Assembly (NCBI GenBank): GCA_025355465.1
Contig: JANXZO010000066.1
Coordinates: 19,864 to 83,863, forward strand
DNA: 64,000 nucleotides
Direction of reading: 5' to 3'
Source of the DNA: Bacteroidales bacterium
GTDB taxonomy: Bacteria; Bacteroidota; Bacteroidia; Bacteroidales; FEN-979
Below the pieces are notes generated by a model. The model was not told where the DNA came from and searched no databases. It saw only the letters and a program-made list of their open reading frames with translations. The translations under genes were made by a program, and so were the position numbers. Shown here piece after piece: positions 59,145 to 64,000 of the stretch. Position 1 is the stretch's first letter, and the number at the start of each line of letters is the position of its first letter.

Positions 59145-60158
59145 ATGCCGGCCTTTACAATTTTATCTCCCACCTTTAACCACGAAAGATTTATTGCCAA
59201 GTGCATTGATTCGGTTCTTGCCCAGAATTTTACCGACTGGGAAATGATTATCCTCGACGATGGCAGCACCGATAAAACCGGAGAGATCGCTGCCAGGTTT
59301 GCCAGTGTAGATCCTCGTATCCAATACCACCGTCAGGAGAACCAGGGAATTTTCAGTTTGGCTGAGACCAACAACAAAGGACTTTCCATGGCCCGGGGGC
59401 GCTATATCTCTATCCTTGAGTGCGATGACTGCTGGGAACCGGAAAAACTACAAAGGCAGTTTGACATCCTCGAAAGCCATCCGGAAGTTGTCGTTTGCTG
59501 GGGTCGCGCCCAGGCACTGGTGGCCGAAACGCAGGAAGTGCAGAACCTTTCTCCAAAAGCCGGAAGGTATGACACTACCGTTTGGCCGAACCAGCCACCA
59601 GGAAGCATACTCAACGCCCTCTATCTCGAGAACATGATCCCTGCGGTCACCATCACGATGCGGCGCACTGCGCTGGAAGCCATCGGGGGATTCAGGCAGC
59701 CCGCCGAATTTCCCACGACCGATTTGCCCACACTCCTCGACCTTGCACTGCAGGGTGAATTCTATTTTGATGGGGACATCCTTGCTCAATGGACCGTTTA
59801 CAGCAACCAGATGACAAAGATGTATCCGGTTGCGATGTTGAATCAACGCTGGAATTATGTTCTTGGTCACCTGGGCGCGCTTTCACCCGAAATTCAATCC
59901 CGTCTCACCATCTCGGAATCCGACATCAACCGCCATTTTCGTCACAGGCAGCTGATTGCCTACGCCACTTCGGGTCGTTATAAACTCATGCGCAAAGCGT
60001 TCAGCAGTGCCCGGCAGGACTATCTCAGGGCGATATTTTATCCGTCGTTTACGGGAATTACCTGGCGGTTGCGTGCAATAACGGGCTACTTTTTTAGTTT
60101 ATTACACCGGGATGTTGAGGGACTCTCGCGCAAGCTCGGGAAGGTTTCATACAAATAG
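59145..60158 (+). CDS. GT2-family glycosyltransferase
   Basis: A 337-residue GT-A transferase. MIILDDGSTDKTGEIA holds the first Asp pair, and YISILECDDCWEPEKLQRQF is the DxD-like metal site (CDD). The C-terminal hydrophobic stretch near 290-320 may associate with the membrane. The GTG at 59139 overlaps the previous stop by 4 bases and is an alternative start; the ATG two codons later is used here. Likely a sugar transferase of the same glycan. Confidence 0.85.
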   Translation: MPAFTILSPTFNHERFIAKCIDSVLAQNFTDWEMIILDDGSTDKTGEIAARFASVDPRIQYHRQENQGIFSLAETNNKGLSMARGRYISILECDDCWEPEKLQRQFDILESHPEVVVCWGRAQALVAETQEVQNLSPKAGRYDTTVWPNQPPGSILNALYLENMIPAVTITMRRTALEAIGGFRQPAEFPTTDLPTLLDLALQGEFYFDGDILAQWTVYSNQMTKMYPVAMLNQRWNYVLGHLGALSPEIQSRLTISESDINRHFRHRQLIAYATSGRYKLMRKAFSSARQDYLRAIFYPSFTGITWRLRAITGYFFSLLHRDVEGLSRKLGKVSYK

Positions 60159-60161
60159 CCG

Positions 60162-61607
60162 ATGATCTCCAAACAATTTTTCAAGTCCTCCATCATCTAT
60201 TCGCTCGTGGGAGCGCTGCCCTATACCACCGGGGTCATCCTTATTCCTTTTTTTACCGAAAGACTTACTCCTGAGCAATTTGGCGTAAATGCCCTCTACC
60301 TCACTTTTATGTATTTCGTGCAGGTAGTCTCCACCTTCGGGCTCGACACCTACATCGGGATCAATTATTTTGAGCACAAGGACAACAAACAACGGCTGCG
60401 CGAATTCATCGGCACCGTGCTCATGATCCTCATCGTGATCGCCACGCTGATCAGCTTCCTGATGGCGGCGGGAGGGAACCTCATCTTTCATCTGGTATTC
60501 AGGAGCGCCGGCTCCATGAATTTTTTTCCGTTCGGAATGATCACTGTGTTTTCGGCCCTTTTCAACGGTGTCTTTAAATCCTATTCCAGCCTGCTGATCA
60601 ACCAGCAGCGACCAGAACGGTTTTTCTGGCTCAGCCTGTCGAACTTTATCCTTACCCTTGGTGCGTCAATTGCCCTGCTTTACCTCTTTCCTTACACACT
60701 CTACGGGCCGATCGTGGGACGCCTCATTCCGGCGCTGATCACCGGATTGGTATCGGTTATTTTAATTTTGCGCGAATTCGGCCTCACCTTCCGCCGCGAT
60801 TTTCTGCGGGGCATGTGGAACTTCTGTTCGCCCATGGTCATCTACGCCATCATGGTTTGGGTGGTGAACTACATCGACCGGTATGTGATCATGCATTTCA
60901 TGGCCGATCCCACCTTTGTAGGAATTTTCGACTTCGCCGTCAAGGTAACCCTCGGCATCGACCTGGTGCAGATCGGTCTCGCCAACACGATTCACCCGAA
61001 GGTTTACAATATCTGGAAGGACGGAAACCTGCGCAAAAGTACCCCCGAAGTGAACCGCTACTACAACGGCCTTACCGCCATCACCCTGCTCATCATTCCT
61101 GCCGTGGTGATCGTGGTCCCGCTGCTGGTCCCTATCGTGGTGAAGAAGGTGATTTATTACGAATCCTTTGCCTTCCTGACCATCCTTTCGCTCGGTTTTG
61201 CCACCCGCCCCGCTTACTACCTCTTCATGGCACCGTTGTTCTATTTCAAAAAGACCAGTGTCCTGACGAAAGTATTCTTCTTTTCAGCCCTCTTTCAGGT
61301 GGTGGTTAGCTGCCTGCTGGTATGGAAGTTCGGCCTCCTGGGCGCCGTTTGGTCCAACTTCCTCGTGAAACCTGTACAGGCATTGCTTATCTGGAGCGAA
61401 AGCCGGAAAATTTTCACTTTCCGCATTAACGCCTGGAAGATCATCTTCCTCCCGCTCATCTTTATCGCACTGGTAATCCTTGGCCAGTTCTTCACCACCA
61501 GCCAAAACCTCATCTATGTTGCCATGTCCGAATTGCTGCTGAGTATCGCGCTGGTTTGGGCTACCTACAGAAGAGAACTCCTCTCTGTTTTGAGACAGAA
61601 AAAATAA
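60162..61607 (+). CDS. Polysaccharide flippase, Wzx/MATE-like
   Basis: A 481-residue membrane protein with about twelve to fourteen hydrophobic segments, matching the MOP superfamily of lipid-linked oligosaccharide exporters (LVGALPYTTGVILIPFFTER at the N-terminus, VVNYIDRYVIMHFM in the middle). It would flip the lipid-linked repeat unit made by the upstream genes. No Wzy polymerase or export gene is seen in the window, so the cluster is incomplete or split. It ends 16 bases before the convergent yihY gene. Confidence 0.88.
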   Translation: MISKQFFKSSIIYSLVGALPYTTGVILIPFFTERLTPEQFGVNALYLTFMYFVQVVSTFGLDTYIGINYFEHKDNKQRLREFIGTVLMILIVIATLISFLMAAGGNLIFHLVFRSAGSMNFFPFGMITVFSALFNGVFKSYSSLLINQQRPERFFWLSLSNFILTLGASIALLYLFPYTLYGPIVGRLIPALITGLVSVILILREFGLTFRRDFLRGMWNFCSPMVIYAIMVWVVNYIDRYVIMHFMADPTFVGIFDFAVKVTLGIDLVQIGLANTIHPKVYNIWKDGNLRKSTPEVNRYYNGLTAITLLIIPAVVIVVPLLVPIVVKKVIYYESFAFLTILSLGFATRPAYYLFMAPLFYFKKTSVLTKVFFFSALFQVVVSCLLVWKFGLLGAVWSNFLVKPVQALLIWSESRKIFTFRINAWKIIFLPLIFIALVILGQFFTTSQNLIYVAMSELLLSIALVWATYRRELLSVLRQKK

Positions 61608-61623
61608 TTTTGGCCCTCATAAC

Positions 61624-62571
61624 CTAATGTGGCCCTTTGCTTCTCCTCACCTTCGCCACAAGTATGCTGGCATTCAGCTCGAACCCTATCAGGAGACTGA
61701 TGGCATTGATATAGATCCAGAAGAGGACGACCATCAGGGTGCCAAGTGAGCCGTACAGCGCATTGTAGCTGGCAAAGTTGTCGACGTAAAAATTGAAGCC
61801 CAGGGTGGTTATGAGAACAAGCAGGGTGGCAATCAGGGAACCGGCTGAAATGAACCGGAATTGCCCTCGCCTGGCAGGGGCGAAGTAGTACACCGAGGAG
61901 ATGGCGGTGAGGAGGAGCATCACAACGATCATCCACCGTAGCGCCTGAAGGAGCAACGCGAAAAATTGTCCACTCGTGATAATGTCGGGTAGCAGCCATC
62001 TCAGTAAAACTGATCCGAAGGTGATGAGTCCGATGGAAAGGATCAGTAAAAGGCTGATGAACAGCACAAGAAAGGTGGACACAAGGTATTGTCTGAAGGT
62101 GGTGCGGCTCTCCATTACATGGTAGGTGTCGTTAAAAGCTTCGATAAGGCTGTTGACCCCGTTTGTGGAAAAATAGAGCGTGAGCAGCAGGTTAAAGATT
62201 AACAAACTGCTGCGTGGCCGCGTGATGATGTCGACAATGGTCTCTCTCACGGTCTCGTAGGCAGATGCTGGCATAAAGTCGGCGATCAGGCGCAACAATG
62301 AAACCTGGAAATTGTCGATCGGGATGAAGGGGATAATGGTAAAAAGGAAGATCAGAAAGGGGAAAATAGCGAGGAAAACCGAGTAGGAGATGGCTGCGGC
62401 CCGGGAAGTCAGATATCCTTCGGTAACTCCCTTATAAAAGAACATCCCCACATCATACAGCGGTACGCCATCAAAGCCAGGAAGAATGACCCTCCGTGAA
62501 AGGGCGACAATCTTGGCCACCGGTCCCCAGTTGATGAGCTTAAAGACGTGCTTATGTGTTTTCTTTGCCAA
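61624..62571 (-). CDS. YihY/BrkB family inner-membrane protein
   Basis: A 315-residue protein with six to seven membrane segments (SYSVFLAIFPFLIFLFTIIP; LVVLFISLLLILSIGLITFG-like; NFYVDNFASYNALYGSLGTL). Signature regions of the YihY/virulence-factor BrkB family are clear. The family was once called RNase BN but that was a misassignment; its role, possibly in transport or envelope balance, is unproven. It lies 5 bases after nadC on the same strand. Confidence 0.9.
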   Translation of the reverse strand: MAKKTHKHVFKLINWGPVAKIVALSRRVILPGFDGVPLYDVGMFFYKGVTEGYLTSRAAAISYSVFLAIFPFLIFLFTIIPFIPIDNFQVSLLRLIADFMPASAYETVRETIVDIITRPRSSLLIFNLLLTLYFSTNGVNSLIEAFNDTYHVMESRTTFRQYLVSTFLVLFISLLLILSIGLITFGSVLLRWLLPDIITSGQFFALLLQALRWMIVVMLLLTAISSVYYFAPARRGQFRFISAGSLIATLLVLITTLGFNFYVDNFASYNALYGSLGTLMVVLFWIYINAISLLIGFELNASILVAKVRRSKGPH

Positions 62572-62576
62572 CTAAA

Positions 62577-63413
62577 TCAACGTGTTGCTTTCAAACTCAA
62601 ATCCAGGCTCATAATCTGGTGCGTTAATGCTCCCATTGAGATGTAGTCCACTCCCGTTTCGGCATATTCACGTACATTGTTGATGGTAATTCCGCCGCTT
62701 GCTTCGGTCTCCACGCGGCCTCCGATTAGCTCCACGGCCCTCTTTATATCGGTGATGGTAAAGTTGTCGAGCATTATCCTGTCAACTCCTCCGCGACTGA
62801 GCACCTGGCTGAGTTCATCAAAGTTCCGGACCTCCACTTCGATCTTCAGCTGCTTTCCGGTTCGGCGAAAATAATCGTGCACCCGGTCGATCGCGGCAAC
62901 AATTCCACCGGAATAATCCACATGATTGTCTTTGATCATCACCATGTCGTAAAGCCCGAAACGATGATTCATGCCACCACCGGTCGCCACTGCATATTTT
63001 TCCAGTGCACGCAGGAGCGGGGTGGTTTTTCGTGTATCCAGGATCTTTGTCCTGAGTCCGTTCAGTTTGCTCACCACCCTGAATGTGGCTGTTGCAATGC
63101 CACTCATCCGCTGCATGAAATTTAACACCAGGCGCTCGGATTGTAAGATTGAGGCGGTTCTGCCGCTAACTTCAAAAACCAGGTCTCCCTTCCTGATAGC
63201 AGCGCCGTCATTCATAAATATTTCAACTGCCAGTTCCGGATCTATTTTTGCAAAAACCTTCCGGGCAACTTCCACGCCACAAAGGATCCCGTCGTCCTTG
63301 ACCAGAAGTTTTGCTTTTCCCATGGCTTCGGGTGGTATGGTTGCCAGGGTTGTGGCATCACCGGTACCGATATCCTCGGAAAGCGCCAGTTCTATGATTT
63401 CGTCGATTGTCAT
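62577..63413 (-). CDS. nadC: Nicotinate-nucleotide pyrophosphorylase (carboxylating)
   Basis: Converts quinolinate and PRPP to nicotinate mononucleotide in de novo NAD synthesis. The 278 residues contain EDIGTGDATT, LNFMQRMSGIATAT, ILDTRKTTPLLRALEKYAV (substrate-binding Arg/Lys), HRFGLYDMVMIKDNH, VEVEVRNFDEL and EASGGITINNVREYA. Length is normal. With nadE at 12.9 kb it gives two NAD genes in the window, not linked. A -7 box at 63488-63495 leaves a leader of about 70 bases that contains a tandem 8-bp array. Confidence 0.96.
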   Translation of the reverse strand: MTIDEIIELALSEDIGTGDATTLATIPPEAMGKAKLLVKDDGILCGVEVARKVFAKIDPELAVEIFMNDGAAIRKGDLVFEVSGRTASILQSERLVLNFMQRMSGIATATFRVVSKLNGLRTKILDTRKTTPLLRALEKYAVATGGGMNHRFGLYDMVMIKDNHVDYSGGIVAAIDRVHDYFRRTGKQLKIEVEVRNFDELSQVLSRGGVDRIMLDNFTITDIKRAVELIGGRVETEASGGITINNVREYAETGVDYISMGALTHQIMSLDLSLKATR

Positions 63414-63423
63414 CTCATTAATG

Positions 63424-63464
63424 TTAATGCATCAATGCAGGAATGCAACGAAGGCAGGAATGCA
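63424..63464. repeat. Tandem array, 8-bp unit nnAATGCA x5 in the nadC leader
   Basis: Units TTAATGCA, TCAATGCA, GGAATGCA, ACGAAGGCA (9 bases), GGAATGCA lie between the nadC ATG and its -7 box. Read on the minus strand the unit resembles the one inside gpsA. Confidence 0.8.
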
Positions 63465-63487
63465 TACAATACATTGAAATATTTCGG

Positions 63488-63495
63488 CAAAATTA
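63488..63495 (-). promoter_or_regulatory. -7 promoter box for nadC
   Basis: TAATTTTG on the minus strand matches TAnnTTTG, 74 bases before the ATG. Confidence 0.6.
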
Positions 63496-63552
63496 AAAGT
63501 TTTCAACATGGGTTTACCTTATGGGTCTTTATCCGATTAAGTAAATAAAGTC

Positions 63553-63876
63553 ATGAAAGAAAACCTAATCAAAGATAAGAGTTTTGAACTGGCACGTGAA
63601 ATTGTTTTTATTTACCAATTCCTGACGAACGAGAAGCGGGAATATGTTTTGTCAAAACAGATCCTGCGGTCAGGAACCTCGGTAGGAGCAAATGTTTGCG
63701 AAGGGGTTGCCGGACAATCTAAAAAGGAGTTCATAAACCGGTTGTCAATATCATATAAGGAGGCCCGTGAAACTGAATTTTGGTTGAACTTATTATGTTC
63801 AACAGGCTATCTGACTAACGAAAAGGCACAAGCATCTGCCAAAATCTGTGATGAGGTAATAGTACTGATGCGTTAA
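63553..63876 (+). CDS. Four-helix-bundle protein (S23/IVP family)
   Basis: A 107-residue helical protein of the S23 ribosomal-protein/IVP family, named for sequences inserted in 23S rRNA genes of some bacteria. KSFELAREIVFIYQFL, LRSGTSVGANVCEGVAGQSK and SYKEARETEFWLNLL are characteristic. Stand-alone copies are frequent in Bacteroidota, often scattered and mobile-looking. No rRNA sequence surrounds it here. Function unknown. Confidence 0.9.
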   Translation: MKENLIKDKSFELAREIVFIYQFLTNEKREYVLSKQILRSGTSVGANVCEGVAGQSKKEFINRLSISYKEARETEFWLNLLCSTGYLTNEKAQASAKICDEVIVLMR

Positions 63877-63954
63877 CTTTTTGTTTTTTGTTGTAAGCTA
63901 TTGAAAATAAATATAATATAAGCGTTCTTTGATTTTTTGATTTGAATTGACCTG

Positions 63955-63962
63955 TAGTTTTG
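63955..63962 (+). promoter_or_regulatory. -7 promoter box near the right edge
   Basis: TAGTTTTG matches TAnnTTTG, 19 bases before an ATG at 63982. Confidence 0.5.
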
Positions 63963-63981
63963 CAGCACTAACTGCGGAACT

Positions 63982-64000
63982 ATGAATTCAGGAAAGTATG
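63982..64000 (+). CDS. Possible start of a gene running off the window
   Basis: ATG at 63982 (MNSGKY...) lies 19 bases after a TAnnTTTG box, the usual spacing for first genes in this window. Only six codons are visible, so no product can be named. Confidence 0.3.

Noticed and set aside
63553-63876. An intervening sequence within a 23S rRNA gene
   Set aside because: The protein family is right, but the surrounding bases contain no rRNA sequence.

Overview
This window looks like chromosomal DNA of a Bacteroidota species, probably a Bacteroidales or Marinilabiliales-type anaerobe or facultative organism. The evidence is a GldB gliding/T9SS lipoprotein, two large secreted proteins with T9SS type A sorting tails, a PorT-like barrel, a PASTA-containing FtsI, family-restricted proteins (DUF3822, DUF4010, HSDR_N-like), and many promoters with the Bacteroidota -7 box TAnnTTTG. 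No IS element, CRISPR array, rRNA or tRNA gene was seen. One tmRNA gene is present. Species cannot be named from the sequence alone.

Layout. 1-12.9 kb holds housekeeping genes: holA (partial), amn, HSDR_N-like, DUF4010, DUF3822-rsmD, DUF2795, cobalamin adenosyltransferase, a GNAT and alaS, then a co-directed M23 peptidase, MerR, ATL, Mrp and Nfu group. 12.9-23.7 kb holds nadE-porT, divergent gldB, yifB/comM, a UbiA-type prenyltransferase, a SAM methyltransferase, a LolD-type ATPase, an ADP-heptose-pathway kinase, a geranylgeranyl-reductase-family flavoprotein and an SDR. 23.7-27.8 kb is a three-gene NuoE/NuoF/FdhA-like operon. 27.9-43.3 kb is a nearly complete division and cell wall (dcw) cluster on the minus strand: mraZ-rsmH-ftsL-ftsI-murE-mraY-murD(truncated)-ftsW-murG-murC-ftsQ-ftsA-ftsZ-yqeY. 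43.4-49.9 kb holds two T9SS cargo proteins flanking a sigma54-type response regulator. 50-51.2 kb holds a toxin-antitoxin pair and ssrA. 51.3-54.7 kb is gpsA and a large sensor kinase. 54.8-61.6 kb is a surface polysaccharide cluster: 4,6-dehydratase, nucleotidyltransferase, epimerase, two glycosyltransferases, methyltransferase and flippase. The window ends with yihY, nadC and a four-helix-bundle protein.

Most unusual signals. (1) The NuoEF-FdhA-like operon keeps its electron-wiring Fe-S clusters, but the formate-dehydrogenase-like subunit has lost the catalytic Cys/Sec and His, the N5-type His-Cys3 cluster and the C-terminal molybdopterin domain. Its NuoF partner has lost the conserved GEET nucleotide-site motif. 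This looks like a redox complex with a changed function, and is the best candidate for an undescribed system. (2) murD in the dcw cluster encodes only the C-terminal part of the enzyme, although gene order and spacing are preserved. (3) At least six short tandem arrays share an 8-bp period but not always a sequence. Most lie at gene edges, and one lies inside gpsA and encodes an extra loop. (4) There are perfect dyads between porT and gldB and upstream of the toxin-antitoxin pair, and a three-repeat MraZ operator at mraZ.
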